Part shown: one piece after another, positions 47,901 to 59,747 of the stretch
Layout of the letters: every line of letters starts with the position of its first letter
Numbering within the stretch: position 1 is the first letter of the stretch
From: Chrysomallon squamiferum
Lineage: Eukaryota > Mollusca > Gastropoda > Neomphalida > Peltospiridae
Assembly: GCA_012295275.1 (NCBI GenBank)
Contig: CM022672.1
Coordinates: 12,017,904-12,077,903 of the forward strand
DNA: 60,000 bases
Direction: 5' to 3'
The notes under the pieces: model-generated
The model's input: only the letters and a program-made list of their open reading frames with translations
Told to the model about the DNA's origin: nothing
Database searches by the model: none
Translations under genes and position numbers: made by a program

Positions 47901-50311
47901 AATATTTTTAAAAAACAAAAAAAACATTAATAAATAAATTATAAAAAATTATTAAAAAAAGAAAAGAAAAAAAAAGACAAATTATATACAGAAAAATAAA
48001 CAAGTTATAAATTATTATTATTATTATTTTTTTTTAAATTAACAATTTTATAATGTACTTTTTTGTTGTTGTTGTTGTTGTTGATGTTTTTATTAAAACT
48101 TTATCATACAGAATAAACCAGCACTCAACTAAAATACATGAATCTACCAATGCTAAATATTAATCTAACATGTTTAAAACTGTAACACATTATAATACAA
48201 ATGTGTATATAAAAAATACAACATAGTAACAGTTTCTTTGAATAAAGAATATTTTTATCTCACCTGAACTTGGCATATCTCCCAGAGGTCCTTTACGATA
48301 AGGATAGGTAAAATTTTCTTTTGTCTCACCTGCTACCTGGAAAATTATTTAAAACAAAATATTTGGAATTTTTCCTTTTTATTAAATTTATTTACTTATT
48401 TATTATTTTTTTGTCGTGTTTCTTTTGCGCGATTTTTTTGTTTTGTTTTAGTTATTTATTAGTTTCTTCATTTTAAGTATTATTTTTCTTTATTTATTTT
48501 AAACTAACAAGTTACTGTTAAAGTGGTTTTCTCTTCCATAATAATTATTTCTGCAGCTATATGTGTTTAACAGTTTTTGGTGACATTTATTTTATTATAT
48601 AAAAATCTATTATTATTATTATTAGCATCATCAGCTTATGTATTCAAAAAAGTTTTATTTAAGGGATGATTTCTGCTCATTTCTTTAAAATTTCAATCAT
48701 TTAAATTTTAAATTCTTTTAGCTATGATCATTACTTATAATTTTATTACCTGGTTATAAAAATTTGGTCCAAATCCAATTCCAGCCAAAATTTCATCATC
48801 TTCATCTCTCATTTTTGGGTCAACGATTTCATCGACAAACTTCTGAAGTTTTGCTGCAGTTCGCGAAACTTCACGTACTTTGGCTGTAGGCTTCAGGTGA
48901 ATCCAGAGGTAAAGTGCATGATCCTTACCTTCAGAATACACCTGTGTTGTCATGGTAACAAATAATGAAAAGAGATTTTTTGTTTTTAAATTATAATTAG
49001 TGGATTAAGTTTTATAAATTCAAGTTATACTGGTTTATTTTATTTGGAAAAAGTTCTTTTGCAGTAAAGGAATTAATTATCCATTAAGAATTTTAAATAT
49101 GTTAAATTAAAATTATGGTTTTTTTATAAATACGATTAAAAATATTAGAAATTAAAAAAACAATAAATTATTAAATTAGGTAAAGAAAACAAAAATAATA
49201 TAAAATCAAATATAAAATGAAATAAATAAATTAATGAACAATAAACTGCCTGTTCAATTATAAAAATATGTAATTCATAAATTCAAAATTTAAAAAAAAA
49301 ATTAAAATTTTTTAAATAAAAGTACAAATATGTTTAGAAGTTTATTTACTAAAACTGGAAATATTCAGAAATTTTAAAAGAATAATATTCAACCTGAAAA
49401 ATTTAAAACATAAAAGATTGGGATCTGCATAGAAATGTACAGGCTAAAAGACAGTAATGGTGATATTTTATTGCTTTTTAACAGTCTATTCCTACTTTAC
49501 AATAAAAACATCTTGCTTAATTCTGAACATCCTCTAACCTTGACACGCTGTGCATGTCCAGCCATGCAGAAATAATACCTTTACTGCTAGGAAGTCACTG
49601 AGTACTGCAGTTACAAACAGCCTGTGTATCTAGATGACTGGGCAGGTACAACTAGGTAAATTTCAGGTACGAAATAAATTATAGCTTTAAATGAACCACT
49701 AAACGGCATGTGGTAAAATATGTTCAATGAAAACTCAGAACTAGGCCAAAACTATTTTCCCTTTCTTTTTATTATTATTATATATATATATTTTTTTTTT
49801 TTTTCTCAAAGTAAGAAAAGATGTGGTATATTTACTCCTGTTTACAATATAACACATCTTTGACAAAAAAAACTGAGGATTCAATATAATTCCCTTTCTT
49901 ATTATCATTATTTTTTTTTTTCCTCAAAGTAAGAAAAGATGTGGTATATTTACTCCTGTTTACAATATAACACATCTATGTAAAAAAAACTGAGGATTAC
50001 AACATAATTCATTCTTTAATTAATAAAAGCTCTTAAAAACTAAATACAGAGCAATGTGACATAATTCTCATTACCGACGGCTGAGCTTTCGGAGTTTCTG
50101 CTGCATACAAAGGTTCTGGTTGTAAACTTTGGATGACGTCAGACAGATTATTCCTGTGGTAGACTTGGTAAGCCAGACACCCTGCAGCACCAGCAGTGGT
50201 TACACCCAACAACAGAGGTCGTAAAATATGTTTTGTTCCAAAAGATCTGCTGCTGAATGATCTTGAACTTGCTGCAGTTGTTAAATCATAAATATGTATG
50301 TGATTGAACTG

Positions 50312-50396
<85 letters not shown>

Positions 50397-50850
50397 ACAA
50401 GCTGGTAATTCTTATCAAATATAACCTCATCACCAATGGCAAACATTTAGCAGAACTGCACCCTCCCAGTTTGTTTCTGTTGCTTACATGACTTGATGTT
50501 TTTATTTTTATTTATACAAAAATTAACTTAATATCCCTAAACGTTACCATCATGAAATTTATTCCGACATTTATTATACCATTTTTCTTAAATAATGTCA
50601 TTTAAAAATATTATAGTAATAATTTTAATGCATTTAAATTGCTTATCATTTGTTAATATTTACATAATTTAGTTCGTAGTCAAGTTCGTCGTGTTAAATT
50701 TTGTTGTTGTTTTTTTGTTTTTTTTACAAAACTGTAACTGACAGTGCAATATCAGCCTGTAATATCGTGTTATATTAATCATTAAACATACCTGTTTTTG
50801 AAGAGCGAATGAAATGTCTGAAAAGTGTGCAAACTTCGTAACGATGCCAT
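44977..50850 (-). CDS. DyP-type heme peroxidase, mitochondrial-like (382 aa)
   Basis: Nine exons on the minus strand, in transcript order: 50792-50850, 50075-50267, 48750-48941, 48264-48336, 47604-47765, 46675-46748, 46139-46187, 45672-45767, 44977-45227; 1149 nt in phase. The core is a dye-decolorizing peroxidase: the GxxDG motif (GFIDG, residues 223-227, with catalytic Asp226), a proximal heme ligand candidate His293 (SHVARM), and the distal Arg313 (VRQSMPFG) followed by GLFFIGYAESPKNFEYML. It should oxidise substrates with hydrogen peroxide at a heme; the physiological substrate is unknown. The first 40 residues are rich in Arg, Ser, Phe and Leu, lack acidic residues and are followed by a hydrophobic stretch (about 45-65), as in a mitochondrial presequence with a membrane anchor. 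Such peroxidases are mainly bacterial and fungal. The intron-rich structure shows this is a genuine nuclear gene, not contamination. Confidence 0.9.
49790..50010 (-). repeat. 118-bp tandem duplication in DyP intron 2
   Basis: Two near-identical copies. The block CTCAAAGTAAGAAAAGATGT starts at 49805 and again at 49923 and continues through TTTACTCCTGTTTACAATAT and an ACTGAGGATT block. They differ by only a few bases, suggesting a recent origin. Confidence 0.92.
50315..50393 (-). repeat. (GA)n microsatellite, CT on the sense strand of DyP intron 1
   Basis: About 39 uninterrupted dinucleotides, ending about 46 bases before the exon 2 acceptor. On the transcribed sense strand it is a long CT tract that could act as an extended polypyrimidine tract. 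Confidence 0.95.
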
Positions 50851-50960
50851 GACGAAAATGATCGGGAATAGTGTGTCAAAGCGAATCGCTAACCTATTAA
50901 AACAGAGATCACGTGAGAGTAACAAACTTTTATTGTCGAGTGGTTAGAATTCGTGACATG
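50851..50960 (-). promoter_or_regulatory. DyP promoter with TCACGTGA E-box
   Basis: The palindrome TCACGTGA lies at 50909-50916, about 59 bases upstream of the start codon, in a short CpG-containing stretch. It is the core of the CLEAR/MiT-TFE element and is also compatible with USF or other bHLH-zip factors. The initiation site is unknown. Confidence 0.45.
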
Positions 50961-51952
50961 GCCTTGAAATTTCCAGGTCGCTGAAGCACGACACATTTGT
51001 TTATTTGTTGTTTTTGTTTTTAAAGAGCAGGAGTATACATTTTATTTGTGTTATTTTGTGAAAGTAGTAGTAGTTGTAGTTAATAATACTAATTTATACT
51101 GTTGTTATATTATTATTATTTATTTATTTCCTTTTTTTTTTATTTATATTTAATTTTTTTTTTTTTTTTTTTTTATATGTTATTTATTTATTAATTTTTA
51201 TTAATTTATTTATTATGCCATAATAATTTGATCGCGAAACTAATTAATTTTAAGGATACACAGAAAAATAATTAATTCTAAATATTAATTTTATAATATT
51301 CCTCGAATAAAAAGAATATATTCTTATTATATTATATTTTTAATTTTGTAATTTTAATTTTATTATTATTATTATTATTTTTAACCACTATATTTAGACT
51401 AATAAACAAAGATCTCAAATAAGTGGTGAATTTATTTTGTTCTACTGAAAGACAAAAAATGAAGCAACGATAATGAAGATATATAATTAAAAAAACAACA
51501 GAAACAACGTACGTTGTTTACTTGAGTAATTTTAGGGAATTTAATTCATAGTAACAGAATCACTGATAAAGCTTATATATATATATATATATATATGTAA
51601 TCGGGATGGTAAAAAATGTAAAAACAAAAATATATTGACATAAAATATTTTTATCTGCAGCTTTTCATTTTATTTATTTATTTACATGTAGCTCTGAACA
51701 AATGGACATAAAATAAAATCCTGAATCTCCATGAATCTTAACCTCAGTTATTTTGATATTTTCAATGGTTTAAAAATAAATGAAATATAAAATATAATCA
51801 GTTTTTATGACACTTAATTTTCTTATATGACTGAATACTTGACAAATAATCACAAACAAAATCAATTCAAAAACATTTACTGACAATAATACAACTTCGC
51901 TAACATAAAAAAGATAAGAAAAAAAAAAAATAAAACAAATTTTAAAAATAAT

Positions 51953-52030
51953 AATAACAACAATAATAATGTTAAAATTAAAATAATAATGTTAAAATTA
52001 AAATAATAATGTTAAAATTAAAATAATAAT
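51953..52030. repeat. 18-bp tandem repeat, four copies
   Basis: AATAATAATGTTAAAATT repeats almost perfectly. Confidence 0.88.
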
Positions 52031-52570
52031 ACTAATAAAAAGTACTGAAAATAATGATATTTAATTGGTACACTTTTATTACATAAAATAAAAACATACA
52101 TGTAAATACATTTATAATTAATTTGTACAAACTTTTCACTGAACAGATAATTTAGCATTAGAAAGTTAGAATAAAGCAACAAGACATATTACTTGACTAA
52201 ATTTAGGATATCAGTTCTATATGAAAATATTAAACTGACATTAATTAATCCAGTGTTATAAATATGAAGAATAATAAGCAATGTGTGAGATAAAATATTA
52301 CTTTTAGGCAAGAGATTAGTACATACCCTGCTTTTGTGATAAATATTATTAAGTTGTGAAAATTATTTTAAAATGTTTAAAAAGAAAAAACGAAAAAAAA
52401 CAACATTGTAGTTTATTTTCATTATAATTATCAGCTTTTTTCCATTAAAAAAAAAAAAAAAAAATTCAAATACAGAGAATAATTATAATGTAAATGATTT
52501 CAATATGGTAAATTGTAACTGGAATTAATCAAAAATTCATAATTCTTCTTACATATTTAAATTGAATGAC

Positions 52571-52601
<31 letters not shown>

Positions 52602-54339
52602 TACATACATTAAACCTGAATATTTTTACATATTTTTAATGAATTATTCAGTGTACCACAATAATAAATTGTAACACTTACATGCAATATATTTTTGAGC
52701 ATTTACACTTTATAACATGTAAATATCTGTACATATGTATGTATATCTGTCTGTATCTGTGTATGTATGTATGTATGTAACATATATATGTATGTTAGTA
52801 AGTGCTTTGCAAGATTAGAGTTTGTGTATATTTGCATTTGTGTGTGTGTGTGTGTGTGTGTGCGTGCATGTGTGCGTGATGTTGACCTAGTATTGGGCTG
52901 TACTGAATTAAAACTCTGTTAAGCACCATATCATCATTACAGGAATGGCACTTACTGCAAATAAAGAAAACATTGTCCCAATACACTGGAATGTGACCAT
53001 GTTTTTAAAATTAATATTAATTTACTTTTAATGTACACGTTTTCTAACCAAGGCAAACACAACTGTTGTAAAATAATATAATTATAGAGACAGTATGAAT
53101 TTTCTTAATATTTTTGTTTCTTTTTTTAATTTTGGCACAGAAAAGTTTAATTATAATCGGTAACAAATGTTTAAAGAAATTAAAAACAAAAATTTCTAAA
53201 CTGAAAATGTTTTTCTCTCTCAGTTGACCTTAAAGGCTTTCTTTGTATATGAAATTTATTAATATATATTTAATATACAGGTAAACTGATGTGACTAAAA
53301 CCCCCATCCACAACCTATTTCACACAACAGACGTAAAGTACATAATGCAGTGCATATTACATATGTGAATAAAACAGAACACACAAATTGTTTACATAAG
53401 TGCACACTGAACAGTCAAGCTGTATCTGTTATTTAGTTATGAATAAATGTTTAATCATTACATTCTCATGAATACTGATTTAACAACAAATGTTTGTGGT
53501 GTGTTGGGGATGTATCAACATTATTACAAAATCTTTTAATGAAAAGAAATTTATATACATACATTTTAAAATTTATTATTGAAGGAAATGGATATATGTA
53601 TAGTTTATTTTTACTTTTCCTATTTTAAAAATGTTTCATATTAAAGCTTCTTAAAATAAAACCATAAACTATTCCTTTAATTTTTAAATTGTTTTTGAGT
53701 TTTTGTTTTTTTTCCTATTTTGTAGAAATGGGCGTGTAATCTGAAACCTATCCCACAAACACCTGGAGACTTTCTCAAGATATATTCACTATACACTGGC
53801 TGTAGATGATAAAAATATACAATTACATAACATGTTAGTAACGGTAAATAAAAACAAACACTTTATATTATTATTAGCCCAAATGATAAGGATGTAACTG
53901 TAACAAGCTGAAGAAAACACACTACATATTTTGTGTTAATTATGTTTCAAGTGATCACAAGATGATACAACAGGGAGAAAGCATCTTAAGAAAAATTAAC
54001 ACACAACACAGTTCATATTTATTTATATCAAATAAACAACATTCCTTTAGTTATGATAATTATACTTCTTATGTTTCTTTTGTGATAAAACAATCAAAAT
54101 TAATGTATAAAACAGTTTACATTTTCTTTAATTACAATTTACATTTACATGTAAATATCTTAATAAAAATTAATATGTAATACAGTTTACATTTCTGTAT
54201 TTTCAACATATTTATTAAAACTGGCAAATATCCTGAATAAAAAATATGTATACAAAAATATTAATATTAAACAATTCTATGTACTACATTGTTATCTGGA
54301 GAAAAACAAAACTATAGTAAAGATATTACATTGTGTTAC

Positions 54340-54850
54340 ATAGTACTTGTAAATGTACTGTAATATTATCAACATTATTATTATGTCAGGTGAAAAAAAA
54401 AAATAACCTCTTACATTGTAGCAATTATCCAGTATTTGTAAAAGCACTGTAATATTATCAACAATAATTATACATAAGAGAATATATTTATATTACACTG
54501 TAGTGATTATCCAGTATTTGTAAATGCACTGTATAATTATCAACATCAATAACATGTATATCCATTTGTATGGAGAATTTGTAGACTGTATTACATTGTA
54601 GTAATTATCCAACGTTTTTGTAAATGCACTGTAATATTATCAAAAACAATATAATGCTTATAAATTATTCTTTATGGAGAATATATGTTATATTGTTGTA
54701 ATTATCCATTATTTGTAAATGCACTGTAATATTATCAAAAACAATATGTATATAAATTATTATGTTTGGAGAATTTGTATAATATTTAACATTGTAGTAA
54801 TCATCCAGTATTTGTAAATGCACTATAATATTATCAACAACAATAATATG
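54340..54850. repeat. 80-100 bp tandem repeat, six copies
   Basis: Each copy contains CATTGTAGTAATTATCCAGT, then ATTTGTAAATGCACTGTAAT and ATTATCAACAACAATA, separated by variable AT-rich spacers. Copies start near 54345, 54414, 54496, 54594, 54690 and 54790. The central block is conserved while the spacers drift. Confidence 0.88.
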
Positions 54851-55110
54851 TATACAAATTATTTTGTATAGATTATAATATTATGGATATAAAATTGTAC
54901 TTGGCCTGTTAATTGTATCACAGTCTGCCATATAAAATTAGTTTGCCATTATATAAAAATTAAATCAATCTCTTAACCCTGTTTAGTTTATTATAATATT
55001 ATATACATATATTGTGCTATGTTAAAATATCTATAGACAATATTCACAATTTATAAAATATATTTTCTGTCTTTTTATAGGAATATGATTTACAGTGTGT
55101 TTCTTCTGGG

Positions 55111-55113
<3 letters not shown>

Positions 55114-55176
<63 letters not shown>
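55114..55176. repeat. (ATT)n microsatellite
   Basis: About 21 uninterrupted ATT units. Confidence 0.96.
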
Positions 55177-55177
<1 letters not shown>

Positions 55178-56386
55178 AGGGATTGTTATTATTATTAACA
55201 TTTAATTTTGTTAGTATTGTGTACAAAATCGGTTTCTTTTTATTTATTTTATAAAATAAACAAATTTCAATATGCATTTAATATCTTTCTAGCTTTTGTG
55301 ACATTAGAATTCCATGAAATTCATACATTTGGTGTATAGACACCATAAAATAAAGATTAGATAACAGGTTTTTTTTTTAATTTAAACTAGAAAAAAAAAA
55401 ATGTATGTAAAATACTACTTTACTCACTGTTGAGGTATGATTGTTATTATAAAAATATAATTTACATAGTTTTGATTTTTGATAATTTATTAATATTATA
55501 AGAAACTACTATGAGTTTATTAAAACAAAGCCTATTGTTTAATTTTTATATACACACAGTAGTAAATATTGCTGCTGCAACATAAAATTTTAAAACCTGA
55601 GTTTATTAAAAATATTCTGGACAAATCTAGTAAAATCACATTTTGTTAAAAATATATATATATCTACAAATAAAATTTAAAAATGTAAATAAATAAAAAT
55701 GAATAACGCTTATTAAAATTTAAGAAAGCAGTAAAAGAAATAATGCTGACAAAACTGCTAAAGTCCTTTGGGTTTTGTGACTGACAAGTATTTTGAGATA
55801 TATATACATGTATATTAAAATTAGTAAGATTTGTTTAACAAATGTTATGAATTTTTCATGAAATACTAAAAATGTAAGTTGCAAACATGGGTACAAAAAT
55901 CTTTTTATAAATTCCAAAAATGGAACACAAATTCTGTATTTTATTATTAATTTTTTTTTTAAATTTTAAAAAAGAAGATGATGAAAAACTACCTATGTAT
56001 ATATATTTCTAAATTAATATTTATATTTATATTAGCTTTTAATATATAAATTTATTACACAGTTTTGCCAGAGGTAATTACTTCATTTTTTATTGTTATA
56101 TTATAATTAAAATATAAAAATATTACACTACATTATGTAAGAAACAAAACATTTTTCTAGAAATTAAAAAAAAATAACACTATTAATACTATTTTTAAAA
56201 TTATGTAAACAACAATCTAAATACATATTAAAATGGATACATTATACACAGTCACTCACAGATACAAACAATAAAGGCATATATATACATACACTACAAA
56301 GTATGTTAATTATATAAAAAAAAAAATTTAAATCGTTTTTAAAACAAATTTAAAAATTACAAAAGGAGAAGAAACAAATGATGAAT

Positions 56387-59300
56387 TTAAGCCCTTTTTT
56401 CCCGTTTGAGAAATATTTTTTCCAGACTCATCATGGGGGCCTCAAACATAAGAGTCACAATGAAAGCCACACCGTAACTTGCCATCAGGAAAGACAGGAA
56501 CATGAAAGTCTGAAAAATAACAAATAATCATAGAAAATCAGAGAAAATAAACACAATTTTACTAATACCTTGTGTGAATATGGAGCAAGAATTCATAGCT
56601 AATGCTCAGACAATGTAAATATAATAAGCTAATGTTCAGACAATGAAAATGTAATATGCTAATGTTCAAACAATGAAAATATAATAAGAACTCTCAGCTA
56701 ATATTTAAAAAATAATAATAATAAAAAATAAAATAATTTCTATTCTATTCTAACTCTTTTTACGTGCCCACGTCCAATTCAAGGTTCAGGCACGCCTATC
56801 ACGGATCCGATCTCTGGGATTGCCAGGGATGTGTTCCGGGACAGGAGAGGGGAAGGGAAAAGGGGGAAAAGGAATGGGAAGGGAAGAAATAAAATAAAAT
56901 TAACACAGCAAGAACCCACAGCTTATATTTACAAAGTACCCTCACCATAGCAACATCATCTACACAGGACACTTGTCACAACACACTACTCTTAAAACAA
57001 CAATCTACAAAACAGTCTTTTCACATCAACATCATCAACCAAGCACACAATATCATTTACAAAGAACCTTTACAAGGACAACATCGTCCACATTGCACAC
57101 TTACCACAGAAATGTCTGTTAAGTGAACAGGCTGCTCCAGGGTGTAGAAGTAGTAGATCATGACCATCGGGTGGACGAGGTAAGCGCAGTAGGTGAGTCG
57201 ACTCAGTGGAATAATACCTTTCCATGACAACAGTGTGTTCACAAAGCCTGTGATTATAATTAGAAAAATAGGTGATGTATTTCTTGCAGGTATTTGTCAC
57301 AGACAAGAATATCTCGAGTACGTCTCATATGTCACATGTGTTCAGCATATAAAACAAGAATATCTCATGTATTTCATGTGTCGTATGTATTTACCACACA
57401 AACGAGAATATCTCATGTATTTCATGTGTCGTATGTGTTTACCACACAAACAAAAATATCTCATGTATTTCATGTGTCGTATGTATTTACCACACAAACA
57501 AGAATATCTCATGTATTTCATATGTCGTATGTATTTACCACACAAACAAGAATATCTCATGTATTTCATATGTCGTATGTGTTTACCACACAAACAAGAA
57601 CATCTTGTGTATATGGACTATATCTTGTCATATATTTATCATATAAAAAATATCTCATGTATTTCTCTTATGCCATATGTCATGTCATTTGTATTTATCA
57701 TATATAATAATATTTCATGTATATACCATATATAAGAATATCTGATGTATTTCTTATGTCATATATTTACCAATACAAGAATATCTCACATATTTATTTC
57801 TTTTATGTCAGTTGTATTTATCATATATAAGAATACATACAAACATGTATCAACATACTAAAAATAATATATTTTTTTTTATGGAAGAATGAGACAATAT
57901 AAATCATATGAATGCTGAAAGAATAAAAACAGATACAAGAATATTTCTAATAAGTCATCCGTGTTTTCAAAGAATGCATAATTATATAGATGTAAACAAT
58001 AATACATTTAAGAATAAGCCAGTACAACTACATTTCAATATATGTAACTCTGAAATACTAAAAACAGATGTGTAAATATTTCTTATTCGTACTTACATAC
58101 AAAAACATATACAGCAGTAACAACAACAACAACAACAACAACAACAGTACAGTTACCTCCATGTCCTGTGGCACAAGCAAACACCACCCAGCAGATACAC
58201 CCTCCCCACACAGATCGGCTGACTGAATTGTACAAGGCAGCAACGTCGTCTGACATGGGGTGGCCATTGTTGTAATCGTACAGACCATAGACAACAGACA
58301 GAGCACAAGCAACAGACATGGCCCAGCCAAAGACCACAGTTTTCTGTGGAATACAAAATATATCACACTTTATCAGTCAGTAAAACAAAATAAACCTTCA
58401 TTTGTGAGATTTTTTTTGTTGTCACAACATGCCACTGTTTTGTTTAAACATCTATTAATAATTATTGTATCCAATTACTATGTCTAAACTAGGACTGTCT
58501 AATAATACAATTAAAATTTAAAGACATTTGTATCAGTATATTTTGATTGTGAATATTACACGTGAAACAACATTAACAAATGTAATTAAATTTTATGGAA
58601 ATAAAATATTATTTGCATGCATAATTCTGATGCCATGAGAAAAACTGACAATCCAGAAAACAATATTAACCAAACTGTCAGTAGGTTTTGTTCTTAGGAT
58701 TTTGTTTCAAATATGTTACGCAATGTATTATAGGTATACCTCATATATTGTTTTATAGCTTTTTAGTATGAAGTTTTAAACTTGATAAACAATGTATTAA
58801 AATTATTACACTGAACTAATATATACATATAAATACATACATATTAATAGAATTATGTTTCAAATATATTATGCAAAGTACACAGACATACACATACAGA
58901 CACACAGAAAGAGAAAAAAAATCTTATTCACTGAATACACTTAGAAGGTTTTATTTACCTTGCTCATACGAACTTTACACTCAGTCTTGTACAGCAGGTA
59001 ACCAGTCATTATGCCTATAACATAGGGTCCCATTCTACACCAAGGTACCATGTATATATCTTGAAAGCTTTTACCTCTAAAAAATAAAGAAAAAAAAAAA
59101 AATAATAATAATAATGATGATAGTGATGATGATGGTGATGTTGATGATAATGGTGAACATGAAGATAATAAAGAAGATAAAAATGATGATAAAAATACCT
59201 CTTAAATGACAGAATATAAACATGAATAAAAACAGTTATGAAAGAAATCAGCTGTTGTCCATTACAGTACTTTTGTTTGTGTATAAACATAATAATTATT

Positions 59301-59747
59301 TACATACATTACATATAAACACTGATATGTTACTGTTGTCTAAGTTACTCGAGTTAAACTTCATTATAATTGTAAAAATATATTACTGTTGTAGATAATG
59401 TGAAAAAATCACAATTGATGAAAATGTTGGCAAAACAATGCAGTTGATGAAATTGTGAAAAAATCCACACTACGGTAGTAAAACATGATACAGTTGATGA
59501 AAATGTGAAATGATCTACACTAATCTACATTACAGTGGTAAAAAGAAACCCATGCTACTGTCACAGAAAATCAGAGACAAATCTACATGACAAACTGGCT
59601 CACGGTTGTGGGTTCTGAGTTGCGTTCATGTTCTGCGCCCCTCCAGTAAGTCCAACACTGAGGTGTTCCACCTTTGTTATCAGAGCAGTTGTGATCAGGG
59701 TTGTGATGAGAAATAACAGGGACATCATTACTCCTAGCAGTCTGGAG
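56387..59747 (-). CDS. NRF-6-like membrane acyltransferase, C-terminal part (238 codons in five exons)
   Basis: Minus-strand exons in transcript order: 59604-59747, 58959-59076, 58157-58343, 57105-57247, 56387-56509; phases agree and the stop is at 56387-56389. The upstream exons lie beyond the window, so the gene is partial. The product has the hallmarks of the nose-resistant-to-fluoxetine (NRF-6) branch of the acyltransferase 3 family: about six membrane segments, a VPWCRMGPYVIGIMTGYLLY stretch, a WGGCICWVVFAC segment and the family signature LSRLTYCAYLVHPMV. The C-terminus is short and basic (KIFLKREKRA). In nematodes NRF-6 acts in lipid and yolk transport and drug uptake; the enzymatic substrate here is unknown. 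An Asn-Ala-Thr glycosylation sequon lies before the second exon. Other long frames over these exons are out of phase. Confidence 0.88.
56598..56690 (-). repeat. 34-bp tandem repeat, three copies, in the last intron
   Basis: Copies of GCTAATGTTCAGACAATGAA plus AATATAATAA with one or two changes each. Confidence 0.8.
56757..56880. mobile_element. GC-rich insertion of probable transposon origin
   Basis: A sharp island of balanced base composition (TACGTGCCCACGTCCAATTC at the left, then a CACGCCTATCACGG and a CTGGGATTGCCAGG block) followed by an A/G-rich tail, inside the very AT-rich last intron. It looks like part of a dispersed SINE/LINE-type repeat, but no polymerase III box or coding remnant could be confirmed. 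Confidence 0.4.
57297..57840 (-). repeat. 48-bp minisatellite in the acyltransferase intron
   Basis: Tandem copies of TATCTCATGTATTTCATGTG followed by TCGTATGTATTTACCACACA and AACAAGAA. About six are nearly identical (to about 57610) and the rest decay to about 57840. The 48-bp period creates open repetitive frames on both strands, which are artefacts: the array lies between coding exons 57105-57247 and 58157-58343. Confidence 0.93.
58119..58146. repeat. (ACA)n microsatellite near an exon boundary
   Basis: Nine ACA units just downstream (in transcript sense) of the donor at 58156. Confidence 0.9.
59390..59530. repeat. Diverged about 55-bp repeat in an acyltransferase intron
   Basis: Three loose copies, each with a GTTGATGAAAATGTGAAAAA-like core followed by a CTACACTA block. 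Confidence 0.55.

Larger units (their letters stand above)
50961..56386. other. Gene-free region between the DyP gene and the acyltransferase
   Basis: AT-rich with many poly-A/T and ATT runs. The right part could be the acyltransferase 3'UTR (minus strand). No exon or RNA gene was recognised. Confidence 0.55.

Noticed and set aside
50033-50446. Minus-strand 137-codon frame beginning before the CT array (Leu-Ser repeats)
   Set aside because: Only its middle part (50075-50267) is a real exon of the DyP gene; the Leu-Ser run is intronic microsatellite.
50294-50491. Plus-strand Glu-Arg repeat frame
   Set aside because: Reads through the (GA)n microsatellite opposite the DyP gene.
57193-57735. 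180-codon repeat frame (plus strand), with repeat frames on the other strand
   Set aside because: Generated by the 48-bp minisatellite lying in an intron; its left end overlaps a real exon on the opposite strand.
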